Position numbers and translations under genes: made by a program. This document shows positions 35,440 to 52,439 of a DNA stretch of 64,000 nt, in pieces (the first letter of the stretch is position 1; each line of letters starts with the position of its first letter). The notes beneath the pieces were generated by a model. The model worked only from the letters and a program-made list of their open reading frames with translations, ran no database searches and was not told the origin of the DNA. This DNA comes from Cristatella mucedo. Taxonomy: Eukaryota; Bryozoa; Phylactolaemata; Cristatellidae. Where the stretch lies: the NCBI GenBank assembly GCA_009760855.2, contig WPIO01000006.1:6021001-6085000 (forward strand). The letters run 5' to 3'.

Positions 35440-35910
35440 ATGTCAATTAAGTAGCTATAGCATGCACACTTCCAGCACGCATTGGTACATGAGGACAATA
35501 CACAAGGACTTAATAAATGCACCGATGAATGGGTGGATTTTCAGCTTATTTTTAAATGCTAAGTCAGAAGATAGATATCTTGATGTAAGTCAGTAGTGAG
35601 TTCCATGCTTTGGAAGCACACTGGCGGATGCCACGGTCTCCAAAAGATTTTGAGCTTGGTTTAGAAGCACAACTAAACGGCTTGAGCATAAAAGCAGGCG
35701 GTACGATACAAATCCAGATTATTAAGCATTTTCCGGTTTTTTTCCATTTTAAGGGCCGGATCAAAAATGAAGGGAAATAAAGACATAATCTTGATGTCGA
35801 TACGCTTCTTGATGGGTAGGACCAGGCGGATTCTGCAGAACAAAACCCAAATTCTGCGGACAAAAGGACGAAATGTTTGCATAAACAGAATAAATAGATA
35901 CAAAAAGGAA
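35440..35910 (-). mobile_element. Family B 3' ORF fragment
   Basis: The minus strand encodes a KSFGDRGIRQCASKAWNSL-like piece, matching [19 protein letters not shown] of the better copy. Confidence 0.65.
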
Positions 35911-36177
35911 AGATCTGATTAAAAATTTCAATAATCAGTGCAAAATCGTCTAGGAGTTTCGCAAATTGAAACTCAGTTATTAATAGACTAATTCAGGAGA
36001 AATAAAAAATATCTAGGTAATATCAAGAATAATTTAATTCAATTTAAAAGTAATATCACAGAACATTAAGAGCACATGAAATTCAATGACAGATTAAGTT
36101 AAGTATTGTACCTAGTATGAGTCAGTCAGTATAATTATGTTTTCTGATATTAGGGAACATCTGTTATTGACTTAATT

Positions 36178-36456
36178 GCAATGACAACTACTCTTCTGCT
36201 GTTGACTATGGCACATCCATTTCCAGCCGTCCTAAACTGCTGCTTCCATGGTACTCACTACCTCAATCAACAGGTCTCCTGGCTCAGCTATGCTTCTCAC
36301 TTTCTCTTTTTTGCGTGAGATGAAATCTGTTGGCAACCGAATGCGTACCGAAAGCCGCCTTGGCCGTGAGTGCGCTATACTAAACTCTCATGCCAAACAC
36401 AAACATAGTCTCTGTGAATTTGTGGAGTTACAGACAGAGATACGTTATATTGCACG
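36178..36456 (+). mobile_element. Family A 3' end
   Basis: It matches 31080-31360, including CGAATGCGTACCGAAAGCCG and GAGTTACAGACAGAGATACG. Confidence 0.7.
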
Positions 36457-36860
36457 GTCACAGAGGAAATTCACTCAACATCATTACTGTCCAACAGGCG
36501 AAGAATCGTACAACTCACTGTTCTGACTCGAATCGTTTAGCCATACCTCGTACGAACCTAATAACCGTTGGAGACCGTGCCATTAGTTCCTATGCTCCCA
36601 AATCCTGGAACTCTATGCCGACGCACGTCAAAACGTCCTCTGACATGACGAAATTTAGAAAGAAGCTTAAAACACACTTGCTTATTACAGCGTTTGGTGG
36701 GTCTTTGTGATTCGTCCTTCGCGTGCATGTACCTGCTTACACTATGTCTGCTGCTTGCGGATGTTACGACCAAACATTTCGTAATGCTTTACATGTAGCA
36801 TCTGTAAAGTGCCTAGAGAGATTCAGTTCTCTGATGATATTCAACTACTCATATTTTAGC
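36457..36860 (+). mobile_element. Family B 3' end
   Basis: It encodes LAIPRTNLITVGDRAISSYA and KSWNSMPTHVKTSSDMTKF, then the 3' UTR ending GTGCCTAGAGAGATTCAGTT. Confidence 0.75.
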
Positions 36861-37966
36861 AGTTCGGCACTTTGCATTGAGCTAAGGTCTAAGAAATACA
36901 GTACTGCTCGTACCTTTTTCTTGGACAGCGCTGACAACTGTCACTGCTGTCACTGCTTTGCATTACTGTACGTCGCAGCTTGAGCTGCCAGCGCCGCCTT
37001 TCGAGTCGTTTTTTTACTTGTTGCACGCGTTACAAAAATATGCGCACGGCAAGCACTTCTCTTCATGTCTGATATGTATTCTGCAACAGAGCCAGCACTT
37101 GCTGATCGAGCCCGCCTGGGCAGTATAAGCAATGGCATCAAAATTAAACTGCGTGTCATTCAGTAAGTAAGCTACACGTAGAGGCACCGGTGGACTTGCA
37201 TTTTGAGATTATGACACTGCCGTTGGATTATGGGCTATTAAGATTTATGGCAGTGGTATATAAGTAACGGCCAGCAAAGGCCCGGGAAGTGAGGTCGAGA
37301 ACGCCGGGCGGGGGGGGGGCAGTCGGCGTACTGGCCCGCTGCGGCGTGCTTCCGCGTGTATAAACGTCTTTGAGCCCACTTCCGTGTTCTGCGTGGTATC
37401 GCATACCTGCCGCTTAGAAAATGCCAAACTACACTGACGGATGAATCTTCACAAAAGCGTGACAACACTACCTAGTGTGTTTAACCATGTGGTTATTAGC
37501 CGCGTTATTGTTTCCTTTCAGACTTTCATTGGCAGTCCTTCAAAGCCACGTGCTGCAGGGCGGGTTGCAACCGGGTTCGCTCATTTCGGTAGTTCTCAGA
37601 CAGCCGTTACAAGACCCGGTCTAGGGGAAGTCTAGGAGCTCTTACTACATGGGCTTTAACGCAAGCTGTCTCCTTTTATTGAAAAGGTAGGCGGTTTAGC
37701 GTAATCAAAGGCGCCATAATGCAAGCCTACGTGCAAGCTGTCGATGCCCAATGACCATCCATCTACCGGAAGCACGAAACGGTGGCTGATGAAAAGTGCA
37801 GAGGAAAAAATCAACTTCGCGCGTCTTTGATCTCAGAGGCCAACAAACGGATTGTATGCATATCGTCTCTAAATGACTGTATGAAGTCAGTTTGGACGTG
37901 AAGTTTCAATCGACCGGCACGAATTTGGTCGGGAGAAGGGCAGGGGCTCTGGCAAGCCGAAGGGGT

Positions 37967-37997
37967 CAACGGGGGTGGGCGGCCTCCACCCCCGTTG
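37967..37997. repeat. Perfect 12-bp-arm hairpin
   Basis: CAACGGGGGTGG (37967-37978) pairs exactly with 37986-37997 around a 7-base loop. Confidence 0.9.
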
Positions 37998-38507
37998 GAC
38001 CGACCTAAAGGACGCGACGCCCTGCCGAGCCGCCCAGCAGGTTCTTCGTAGCCCCCACGAGTGGCTGTCGCCGTTAAGGTCAAGGTCTGATCTCCTCTTG
38101 GCAAGACCGTGGGTACGCTTCTAGCTAGCGATTCCTCGAAATCAGCTCTCGAGCCAGGTCGACGCCAATCACGTTCTAATCCACTAGACTAGTTCATTGC
38201 AACCTCTTAGTAATAAATCTGGTCAACTTTTCGCCGCACCTCTGCGTTTGCACATTGCCGTCGAGGTTCCGCCCACCCAAGGCACACTCTGCACGTTATT
38301 TTAAAAGCTGCTATCGGATTATAATACAATATTGAGTTTTTGAGTTAACAATTGAGTTAAAATCGACAATGCATTTTCATAGCTACCTGAGAGAACTAAA
38401 TGTCCCTGTATGCACTTCACGTAGGCTCGAATCACTCGCTCCTTGCTAATCTTATGATTTGTAATGTAACAGCATAGCATAAAGAGTGGAACTCATCTGA
38501 ATAACGC

Positions 38508-38620
38508 CCCAAAAGGACTTAATCTCGATCCAGGTGCTGCGAATATACAGCAGGGCTCGAGCCCACGACCCCGGTGGTCAGAGGCGAGCATCTAACCACT
38601 GGGGCCAAACCAGTGTGCTG
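38508..38620 (-). repeat. tRNA-derived SINE copy
   Basis: The minus strand has box A-like TGGTTTGGCCCCAGTGGTTA and box B-like GGGCTCGAGCCC, the same type as 309-445. Confidence 0.55.
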
Positions 38621-38739
38621 ATAATTCACGCTTTTATGACACCATGTTCAGATTACCTTAACTCCCTTTATTCAGGTCTCGGTGATCTTATTTGACTTCA
38701 AATTAAGAGCTGAACTCTTCAATTCGCCAGGCCTGTCGT

Positions 38740-38825
38740 CATCGGTGTCGCTGCCACACCTGTCTGAGCTTCGCAGGCTCCCTATCAAGCATCGAATCGA
38801 CTTCAAGATGCGCTCTCTTTGACAT
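38740..38825 (+). mobile_element. Family B RT C-terminal fragment
   Basis: It encodes LRRLPIKHRIDFKMRSL, equivalent to [18 protein letters not shown] related tail (TTTGTAAACGCCTGGTTAGA) follows at 39370-39420. Confidence 0.5.
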
Positions 38826-39814
38826 GCAGGTTGCTTCTGTGGCATGCATAGGGCCGTACCAATCCGTCCAAGCAACGGCAGCCCCCTCGCAGTGCTCTCT
38901 CACAGCCCTTACCGGCCATATACTTGAACCTGCGTGCACCGACCCGAACCTATCCGTCCTACCACCGGCACCTGCCGCAGTATGCTCTCACAGCATCATC
39001 TGCTGTCTGTCGTCTCGCTCTTTGTTGCACTTTACTGGACCAGTCTTTTTCAATGAGCGAGCCTCCAGTTCTCGAGCACCGAGAGTCCGAAATCACTCGC
39101 GGCTTCTGTCGCCGCCCGCATTCCCTCGGCATCGCCCGAGTCTCCGAAGCGGATGCATTTATTTCGATCGGCTAGGATCCCTGCGCTCCAGTGAACACAT
39201 CCTTGTCCTGTTCGCTTTGCGAACTCACTCGTTCAAGATTCACTGCACGCTACTAACTAGGGGTACTAATTAACAATATCGCCGATTTTCTTCTTGTGTG
39301 CTTGTGCACGCTTGTCTGAGCACGATACCTTGCATTTCGTTACTGCTCGGTTGCTACTTCTCCTGTAACGATTTGTAAACGCCTGGTTAGAGACTGGTTC
39401 TCTCAAGGCGCCGTACAGGCAATTTAACATCTTTAAAACTGGCAGGGTTAGTCTAAGGCACGAGGCCGGCTCACTGCAAAATGCCAGTCACAGGATGCTC
39501 TGTCAAAATGGTTCTTAAGGGCACGTGCTATGCGGGCACTCGAGCAGTTAGAGAAGAAGTGTGCCGTAGGAGTGTGGACTAGTATTCACGCGATCCTAAT
39601 TTAAAATTCATCGGACCGATTTGAAATAATTATTACGCCAGAATGCCGCTCTCAAAATTGCCGGTGACTCGGAATAAGCGAGTATCAAATTGTCATACTC
39701 ATTTAAATATAATGTATTTAGTAAACGTATAGGTCTGACGATTTAACAGTCTCTTTATTATGACCGAAAAAAGCCTTACCGGCGACATCCTCCCCCCCCC
39801 CCGCTTTCGGTGGC

Positions 39815-39910
39815 CTATAAAGGATATCCTGCTGCAGGACTCGAATCCGCTAGCTGGGTCGTGAAGAGCGAGCACATTATCCCCTGGGCTAAGATCTATG
39901 GGCAGCTCGA
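39815..39910 (-). repeat. tRNA-like SINE head
   Basis: The minus strand has box B-like GATTCGAGTCC and a box A-like TTAGCCCAGGGG. Weak; no tRNA fold was drawn. Confidence 0.35.
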
Positions 39911-40142
39911 CTTGCATCGGTGCCCACGCGCGTTGAAAGCGAAGCCCACCTCCTTAGCTTACTAGACAGGCCTGGATGACAGGTCATTTTGGATTGCTAG
40001 TTGTAGCTTAAAGGCTGATCCTGTAAAATTATGGTAGCAAAGTTAAGCAGAAACCGGACGAGATTGAGCCTATAAAAAATATGGATGGTAGTTGAGCATA
40101 GCTTTAACCAGTTGGCAGTGGCCACGACCGGACGAGGAATGT

Positions 40143-40300
40143 GGGCTGCAGAGCTCAGCTGCTACAGGGGGCGGGGTGGAGGCTGCGAAGCTCCAGCGGC
40201 TACAGGGGGCGGGGGACTGCCGAGCTTTTGCGGCAAACAACGGGGGAGGGGCTGCGGAGCTCTCGGGGCTACCGGAGGGGGGATGGGGGAGATGGGCTAG
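40143..40300 (+). repeat. G-rich tandem array, four units of about 36-40 bp
   Basis: Units follow the pattern GCTGC(A/G)GAGCT..CGGCTAC followed by a run of G. G-runs of 4-6 occur in each unit. Confidence 0.7.
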
Positions 40301-40689
40301 GGTCAGAACCTTCGCGGCTGCGACGTTCTAGTAACTCAAGCGACGGACGTACTTGACTTCAGCTGGATCGGGTATTCGATGGGGGCCGCCTAAGCTTGTG
40401 GCTCATGTGAAAGAAAACAAGTTGCCCTTAGCTTCTGCTGCAGAAACTTTGTATTTAGTAAAGCACCCATAAGCTTGAGCAAGTGGGCAAGACTTACCAG
40501 TAAGCGACGGCTGCTGCCCATCCACGAGTATCGCTAATGACGGACGGTTCAATCGAAACAACCGTCATACCAACGGCCAGACTGAATTCGGACGAACGTC
40601 TTCACGAAATGTTACCAATAAATTCCAAAATCTCAGGAAAATCAAGTAAGGTTGTCCAACTGAAACAATCTGCTATCGCAAAAGAACTC

Positions 40690-40765
40690 CGGGTTAAGAC
40701 CCATCGGATAAGGTGATCGCACTCACGATCCAGGTCGAGGATTCAAGTCCTGCAACTCTTTACTG
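40690..40765 (+). repeat. tRNA-like sequence
   Basis: GATAAGGTGATCGCACTCA and box B-like GGATTCAAGTCCTGC resemble a decayed tRNA or SINE head. No functional tRNA is claimed. Confidence 0.3.
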
Positions 40766-41254
40766 CTTCTGCAAGCTATAGCGATTGCCGGTAAGGATCT
40801 TCTTCGCTATGTAAATTTAAATTAGGCTGTCGAGGCTGATAATCCTGAAGTCGTTGTACTGTGATTTATCAGCATGACATCACCATTTACAGCCGCAAGT
40901 CACATCAAAAAAACCTTCAACACACGGCTGATGAAAATCTGAGACTGCAAGGGCAGTCGTGAGATGTGCCCTCCTCCACCCACTCTTCAGCTTAGTCACG
41001 GCTGACGTCCGGTGACGCTCAAGCTATTCGTTCCTTTAAATATCTTAAGGTCAGGGATATCTGTTTCATTAAGTTTTCTTTTTTACGCTGTACCGACGTG
41101 TTACATCGGAGTCAAGAATGCGAATAGCCCTAAAACGGTTACGGCTGGGTGACCTTGAGGTAGCCACTCCTATTGGCAGATGAAATATTTTGCAAGTGAG
41201 CAAGCGATTGCTTATGAGCCCTTTGGCGCTGGTATCAAATTTAAACTCCCCTAA

Positions 41255-41396
41255 AAATGTTATTCATGTTGTTTGTCAAGCATGATATTACTCACCATTC
41301 AATTGCGTTTCCCTTTGCAGCAGATGTGAAGCGCTTAGAAAGAGATTGAGTTCTCTGAGGGCACTTTATCAAGTGCATTATTATTATTATTATTAT
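41255..41396 (+). mobile_element. Family B 3' tail
   Basis: It contains TTTCCCTTTGCAGCAGATG, GCGCTTAGAAAGAGATTGAG and an ATT repeat. Confidence 0.75.
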
Positions 41397-41504
41397 AAAC
41401 TTTGGGTCACGCAAAAAAGTTTAAAAATGTGTCGAGCCTGAGGACATGCTGATGAATCCATCGCCGAAAGTGCGATGCAACCCGAAAAGACACTAAGACT
41501 ACGG

Positions 41505-43420
41505 GTGTGCTACGGAGGTGAGTTTTGTTTAGTGCACTCAAAGCCTAAGCAGTTTTTGGTACGCATTCGGTAGCCAACAAACTTTGTCTCACATAACAAA
41601 GGGAAAGTAAGAAGCAAAGCTGAGTCAGGTGGGTCGTTAATGCAGTGAGTAGCTTGGAAGTAGCAGCCCAGAAGGCTGTAAACGATGTACCTTAGTCGGG
41701 AGCAGGAGAGTAATTGTCGTTGCGTAAGAATCGGGGAGGCGAGTTCAACAGTCTAGGATCTGCAGAGTCAAAGCTTCTGTCGCCAACGGTCTTTAAGCGG
41801 AGGAAATAGCCCATAGAGGACCTAAGGGCACAATGAGGTTGAAACTGGTGCTGTATTTCAACTAGATATGACTGAGCCAAGCCGTGGGGACCATGTAGAT
41901 AATCGTAGGAGCTTAACTCTAAATCCGTGGATCAAGCTGAAGCCATCGAGCTTTTTCAGCAAAGAAGACACGTGGTCAAACCTCTGGAATTTGTTAAATA
42001 GCTTTGCAGCCATATTCAGCACAAGCTGCAGTGGCCTAGTTGCCTTTTTCGGTAGCCCAGCCAAATAGAATTGCAATAATCTAGCCGAAACAGAAATAGA
42101 GAGCTATAGCTAAATTGCTAGCAAGCCATAGCCATAGACAATCCCTAATCTTAAATAGAAATCGGACGGGATAGCAAGCTGAGTAGGCAGTCTTCTTGAT
42201 GAAACTTTCAAAATGTAGGCAATCGTCAAAGACGAAGCACAAATTCCAAGCACGTGGTAACAGTCGCACAACAGCATCGCCTATTAATAAAGTAAGTCTT
42301 CTAGTCCAGCCACACGCTTGGGGTATCTGTTGTGTAACAATTCCGTTTCATCGTCGTTTAGAGGAAATTTGCTGACATTGATCATCAAATTATTCGATAA
42401 TCTGAATGCATAATTTGCAGGCGTTCGATTTGAATGTCTGCAAATATAGCATTCAGATAATCAGTCTCTTCATCAGATTAAATTATTTCAATGCTAATAC
42501 AGCTGAGTATCGTCAGCATAAACGTATTTCCTATTGAATAGGCCCGAATTAATTTTCTCCGAGGTTCGAGTATAAATGGAGAACAGCAACAGACCGAGGA
42601 CGGACCCTGGTGGGACTCCAGGTGACTGATTTAGTGGATGAGGTCTGACACGGCAAGGGTTAAACACAACCGGACAAGTACGATTTGAACCGCACAAGTG
42701 CCTCCTTTGCCAGACCGACAGTTGTTCTTAATCGTTCAAGTAGCATATTGTGATAAATAGTGTCGAAGGCAGCTGATAGATTCAGCAGGACCAGGGCTGT
42801 CGCATTTCCGACATCGTCGCTGCATTGGTTACACGGATAAGAGCAGTTTCAGTGGAGTGGGGTTCCTTGAATCCCGACAGTAATTCTTCCCCCATTTAAT
42901 TCTTTTCAATGTGTTTGTAAGGTGCTTAGCTACACTGTCAAAAATCTGACAAAACAGGAAGAACGGAAACTGGGTGGCAGTTTTCTAGGATTTCTTACTC
43001 TAATCCAGGCTTTTTACGTATTGGTCTGACGATGGCCGAGTTGAAGGATTTGAATACAACCCCTTTTTCCAGAGAAACATTAAATCTCGGCTATGGCTGA
43101 GCTAGGTTCGTCTGTCAGTGAAGACCATCGAGATGATCGTATGATCGGGTCTTCAGGAGAGGAGCTCTTTTTGCTAGACCTTATCAAGTTAGCCACATCA
43201 CATGCAGAACCTCGGAAAATCTCTGAAGATGAGTCACAGGTTTTCGACTAAATAATTGCTTAAGTAAGAGGAGCTTTATGGAGGCACGAATAGGTGAATT
43301 TTTTTCAAAATGTCGAACCGGTATCACTGTCCAACCAGGCTCGAATTAATGCCATGTTGCAAAGCTGAAAGCAGGCAGACTTGACTGTGAGCTGATGCAG
43401 TCTAGCCCAAGCTCACTTTA
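41505..43420 (-). mobile_element. Family A non-LTR copy, longest
   Basis: The minus strand runs from a linker (about 43200) through the RT (GVPPGSVLGLLLFSIYT at 42600, YADDTQLY at 42500) to the 3' segment LKTVGDRSFDSADPRLLNS (41790). It is broken by frameshifts. Here motif C is YADD. It lies downstream of the transgelin gene on the same strand. Confidence 0.8.
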
Positions 43421-43790
43421 GAACTTGATATTGAAGAGGGACATGTCATGATATCTCATAAGAAATACACATATTGACCACCAGAATAGATCCCTAGTTC
43501 ATAATAAACACTAGCATGTCACAGTTCCTTCTGGGCTCCTATAAGCTGCCTGGTATCTCAGTGCAACCGCCGACCTCGGGTGTGAATGCATACACTTGCC
43601 CATGTTTGACAAAGCTGTCGCCAAGCCATCCCAAGAGATCCTAGCCAATGGCAGAGATGTCTTTAGTAACTAGGCTACACACATAACTATGACACGTCCT
43701 GTCCATGTCACCTTCCATCCTCGGCCACGCAACGCCAGCAGCTAAGAAATATTGTGACCACAGAACCTTGAAAGCAGTCTCTAGAAATCG

Positions 43791-43796
43791 TTTATT
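43791..43796 (-). terminator. Candidate polyadenylation signal of transgelin gene
   Basis: AATAAA on the minus strand, about 390 bases beyond the stop codon. Confidence 0.4.
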
Positions 43797-44187
43797 GGTA
43801 CTAAATATAGGCGCAAGTAACAAGTATAAAGATTTTACCACAGCATGCTCGAAGCCTCTTGACTTAAACGTGAATCAGGCAGGCAACGTGACAACCAAGG
43901 GCTGTCGGTAAAACCACCCGGAGACTTGCACTTGCAGGCAGCGTGAAATGAATGCACAGCCCGGCACGCACCACATTCATCGCAGGCCACGGATTATTGA
44001 AATCCTTGTCGAAAACCAGAGTCTAACCAGCTGTGTACACTGTGTGCCATGGTCACGTGATGCAAATCCCTAAGACGTCGAGCAGTCTTCAGACCACACA
44101 GCAAGTTCACCGACCCCTTCTTCGGTCCTTTGGACAGCAGATCTACGCTCCTCTGACACTATTGTAGCCTCGTGGGCAGTCTGCTTC

Positions 44188-47816
<3,629 letters not shown>

Positions 47817-48539
47817 TATCGAGACTCGATGGCACTTGACTGCACACGAAATGAGGTCGCAAAGTAGCTGGACCACAGCAAGCTTCTCGGGTTATATCTC
47901 GCTGATGCCGCAGCCGGCGCCACCTCTGACCCATCGTGCAATGTGACTCATGACCCTAGGTTCCGGTATGACGTGCTCGTGGGCGGGCTGATTGTCGCTT
48001 GCGGTCCGCCTTGCGGCTCACAGCCCGCTTTCGGTCGCGTCAGCCAAGGCGTAAGCGACAGGAAGCGGAAGCGGCAGGCTTCGCCGAGCGACGTATTATG
48101 AGAAGCCGAGAAGCGTGCCGCCGAGCAGTAGCTGCCGCGTCGCCTCTCGATTCTTTGCAGGCCTGCCGCCGCCCACTTCTGCCTGCGTCACTTCAGCGGC
48201 TGTGTGTTGCTGGGCCAAGTCGTCGACGTAGCTAGTGGCTTGACCTCGGATTTCTATCGTCTCCAGAAAAGAGAATCACAGCTTGCAATGCGTGCATAGG
48301 GCACTCTTGCTTTGTCTGCTGCAGCGTGCGCCGGCGGCAATCTTAGTTGACCGGTCGCGACTGAAACACGGTTTACGAGGTGTCTGCCCCGTCATGCGTA
48401 TTACTTAAAATACTAATAAAAGCCTAATTAGCATGCGGAATGGCCCGAAAAGTCAAATCAGCCGGCGCGAGCATCTGGCTTTCGACATTCTTAACGCAAA
48501 ACTCGGCAAAGCGAGACAGTGTAAGAGACAGTATTATCT
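47817..48539. other. Upstream region of transgelin-like gene
   Basis: GC-rich and CpG-bearing sequence that should hold the minus-strand promoter and 5' UTR. No TATA box or second perfect CArG box was noticed. Arg-rich frames here look like GC artefacts. Confidence 0.4.
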
Positions 48540-49135
48540 GGCGTCGCAGTTACCAGATCGCACCACTTCTCGCCGACCTGTGCTGGCTCCCAGTCAAGCA
48601 ACGGATCTACTTTAAAGTTGTGTCGCTCACTTTTAGGTCCCTCCATTCTTTGGCTCCAGCCTATCTATTCGATCTACTCCCCCACCAGCCCAAGCATCGT
48701 ACCAACCGCTGTTCGGAATGTAAGTGTTTACCAATACCTCGTACAAACCTCAAATCCTTTGGAGACCCTGCATTTAGTTCGTATGCTCCCAAAGCCTGGA
48801 CCTCACTCCCGACTTGCGTCAGAACATCCCCTGACTTGACCACATTTAAAAAGAACTTACAAGCGCCCCTATTTAGGACAGCATTTAGTGGGTCGTTGTG
48901 ATTCGTCCTTTATGTGCTTATGCGTGCTGACGCTGTGCATGCTGCCACTAACCACAACTGCATGCTGACCCTGTGCATGTCATCCCTAGCTATGCTATTC
49001 ATGTTTATCGAGCATGATACCACTCACCATTTGATCGCGTTTCCCTTTGCAGCAAATGTATAGCGCCTAGAAAGATTGAATTCTCTGAGGGCGCTTTATC
49101 GAGTGAATTATTATTATTATTATTATTACTATTTA
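48540..49135 (+). mobile_element. Family B 3' end
   Basis: The open frame 48440-48901 encodes [19 protein letters not shown] and [18 protein letters not shown], then the full 3' UTR, the GCGCCTAGAAAGATTGAATT tail and ATT repeats. Confidence 0.85.
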
Positions 49136-49669
49136 GAGAAGCTGACGTCAGACCGCAAGTCATATAGTCACAATCGCGAACGTGACGGTACGCTGCGGTA
49201 GCTTTTAGCTTACTTTGCTTGCCTACTGCTAGCGACAGTACGCGTCACGGCCTCAGTCGGTTAGCCGTGGAAAAACGTATCAAAACTAGCTCCCAATTCG
49301 TTCTCACTATTTGAAAGTATGCATTCGCAGGTAGCCGCTGGTCACCCTTTACATCCGCGACCCAATAGCGACTTGCTAGGGGCCTGCATGTTTTGGCTAA
49401 TTAATTTTCGATGCTTGTGGTCGTTTGGGCACTTAAAAGAAGACGTGCTGTTGCTACTGCCCGTCTGCAGGCATTGGGTACTGGCGCAGCCCATGCATGC
49501 ACAGGGGATTTGATGGTTGCCGACTTGCCGCTACGCCAATTGTCTCCTAGACCGCAGTAGCTGACTACTAATAGCAGCCAGCAGGCGTTTCTTGGTCTCA
49601 GCTTGGAGTGGTGTATGATGCCGAGCCCGCCTTGAATAAGCATGTGTCTACTCGAGCAGCCACCAGAAG

Positions 49670-49845
49670 CTCTAATAAATAAAAATGTAATCCATTTGAT
49701 TAATACCCTAATACAACTTAATCTCAATTCAGGCACTTCACATATGCCGCAGGAGGGCCCACGACCTCGGCCATTGAATACAAAGACCTCGAGGCCTCGT
49801 TTCTTCAAAGAAAAGCACAACTACCAAACCAGATTAGCTGATAGC
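49670..49845 (-). repeat. tRNA-derived SINE copy
   Basis: The body (CAGGCACTTCACATATGCCG on plus) matches the type at 309 and 38508. The box A region is decayed but retains CTACCAAACCAGAT. Confidence 0.5.
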
Positions 49846-51055
49846 CCAGTAAGCGAATTACACTACAGAGCTTTTTTAATCCACACCTAGAGCTCGAGTC
49901 CCAACAAGTTTCTGGAGCAGAAGTGTCAGATCCAAGGCTGAAACATGCTGACCTGGTGATCCTTATCCCATTACAGCCGTCTCAGGCCAATGTATCCCAC
50001 TTGGATAAATACGTGCGTATAAATATGTTAGAACACATCCGGTTGTTCCTACTAGCTAGAATCCACGATCCACTAATTCTTCCAAGGGCTTTAATAGTCT
50101 GGCATATGCTTTATGGCAACATTACGCCACACTCTTCTTTATTAAGGTAGTCTTCAGCTGGGATGACAAAAGAAATCTAACTGTATTACCTGCGGTGGGG
50201 GATGACGCCGTTAAGCTTCGCCATCTTGCTGGGCTCTAGTTTGTGCTACTGCCGAGAATTTTTTCAAGCCTTCTTCCTACTTTTCATTGTATCTGTCGTC
50301 TTGTCTTGATCAACGAAGCAGTCGCAGCAACTGGGCTTCAACGTGTCTTCTAAGCCCCTGGCCTTCCTGATCTTGAGGTAGCCAGCATTATGCTTGGCCG
50401 GAGACCAACAATCACCTTTACATTCAGCTTTATCTCATAAGTAAGCTTCTACGATGTCGAGGCTAGAACGCGATTAGTGCATGCAAAGCAAAAGGGCCGC
50501 GGCCTAGTGTAAGCAAATACTACTTGTTTTCAAGTTGTGCAGTGTACAAGCCATCAGCACTCAGAGGTAGGCTGACGCTTGTAGCAGCTTACAACCTAGA
50601 CAGAGATTAGCAGAGATCTTGTAGCTTATAAAGTTTAGCCCTGCATTCAGGGCAATGTGAGTTGGCAACTAATAGTCTCCGGGCCTATTGCGAATAAATC
50701 GGAAATCGGGCTGGTTCTATTTTATGGTAAGTGACGTGGGAAAAATTCCAAGAACCTGATCAGAGGCTGAGATTAGGGCTGGGTTTTCCTGCTATTCTTA
50801 GCCATTATTTGAAGCCGGTATCTTTCAGAGAGTGCACAGGTAGTCGACATCCGTGTCTCCTAGCTTTGTAAGCGATTGCAAAATATATGGTGGCTGGTAT
50901 ACAAGTGTAACTACTCGTCGCCACCCGAATGCTGATGCCGGATCTGCCAATCGTGCCCGGAGCCCTCAATCAGCACTTTGGACTGCATGCCTTCTGTGTG
51001 GCAGCAGCCACAGGTGTAATCAGATCGGTCATAGAATGGGGTGAGCAAGTGAGGG

Positions 51056-51164
<109 letters not shown>

Positions 51165-52439
51165 CAAAGGTGGTTAATCCTGGCCAGCAGCTTTAGCAGC
51201 CAGATGCTGGGGAATTGAAAACTCCAGATGCAGAAATGCTTGGATTGCAGGCAGCCGATCTTATTAACCAGTGAATTATATCCCGGCTTTTCCATGAAAT
51301 TTTCACATGCCGGTGGCACCTGGTGCAGGGTCACTGCTCTCACCATGCTTCGGGGTGCCAACTATTGACTGACGAGTCAAGAGGTGGGACCCGATTTCTT
51401 AATTCGAATTCGCTAGCTCATTCCCTAGTGTGTGGTCCAGACAGCCGAATTATATGAGCTGAGTAAGCCAACATAGGCAACCTATTTTCCCCATCTTTCT
51501 GCTCCCCCTACCCTACCGTAAGCCAAGACCTTCAAGCCTGCATCTACCAAAGCAAAGTCAAGCAACCGTGCCTAAAAGTGTACATGACGGCAGCCGAGTC
51601 AGGATAAGGAGTGCAGTGCTAGTCATCAACACCGATCTGTGCTTTGGCTTTGTCACTATCTGGCACACCAGATTGACTGTACAGTCGTGTTCGGCTTTTT
51701 CAGGCTTTCGCCTGCCGTTTCCTTTCTGCCTGCATGCATCCCTGTGGCATCCCTACTCCTGCGGTTTTGCGGTAATTAGCAGCTGTGGCTGCTGTGAACC
51801 TGAAATGCACTGGGGGTGGGGGGTGGGAGGGGTAGCTCTGCCCCTCCCTGCCGGCCCCCTTGCAAGCCAGCCAGGAAGGAGACCTCAACATCGAAAATTA
51901 ATGAGCCAAAACATGACGGGCCCCTAGCAAGTCGCTATTGGGTCGCGGAGGTAAAACGTGACCAGTAGCTACCTGCGAATGCATACTTTCAAATAGCGAG
52001 AACGAAGTGGGAGCTAGTTTTGATGCGGTTTTCCACAGCTAACCGACTGAGGCCATGACGCGTACGGTAGCTAGCAGCAGGCAAGCAAAGTCAGCTAAAA
52101 GCTACTGCAGAGTACTGTCACGTTCAATGGCCAACTCGGTGTGCAGCTGAATGATCCCTTCTGGCTCAGGACTGCTTGCTAGTTGCACTTTGCACTATAC
52201 ATGATGCACGATATCTCTCATTTTCATCTACCGGTGCCTTGCAGTCGTAGGCTGGGCCAAGCCTCAAACCCACTTCTATTGCCATGCAGCAAGTGAGCTG
52301 GCCAGTACAGTTGCCAGGCAACAGCTGTGGATTCGGAGCTTCGAGGCAGTGCAGCCACGGGCACATAGCATGCTGGCTGGTAGAGCTCTGCTTGGATGCA
52401 TGGGATCGAGGCATCGATCGCCTGCAGGGCAGTTTAACG

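Larger units (their letters stand above)
34601..41504. other. Region between SAM gene and family A copy
   Basis: No gene seen. It holds family B fragments (35440 minus, 36457 plus, 38740 plus, 41255 plus), a family A fragment (36178), SINE-like copies (38508, 39815, 40690), a hairpin at 37967 and a G-rich tandem array at 40143. Short frames elsewhere lack motifs. Confidence 0.5.

Noticed and set aside
47817-47876. N-terminal extension of the transgelin-like protein
   Set aside because: The upstream in-frame candidate start is GTG; ATG at 47816 has a good context and gives the family-typical N-terminus.
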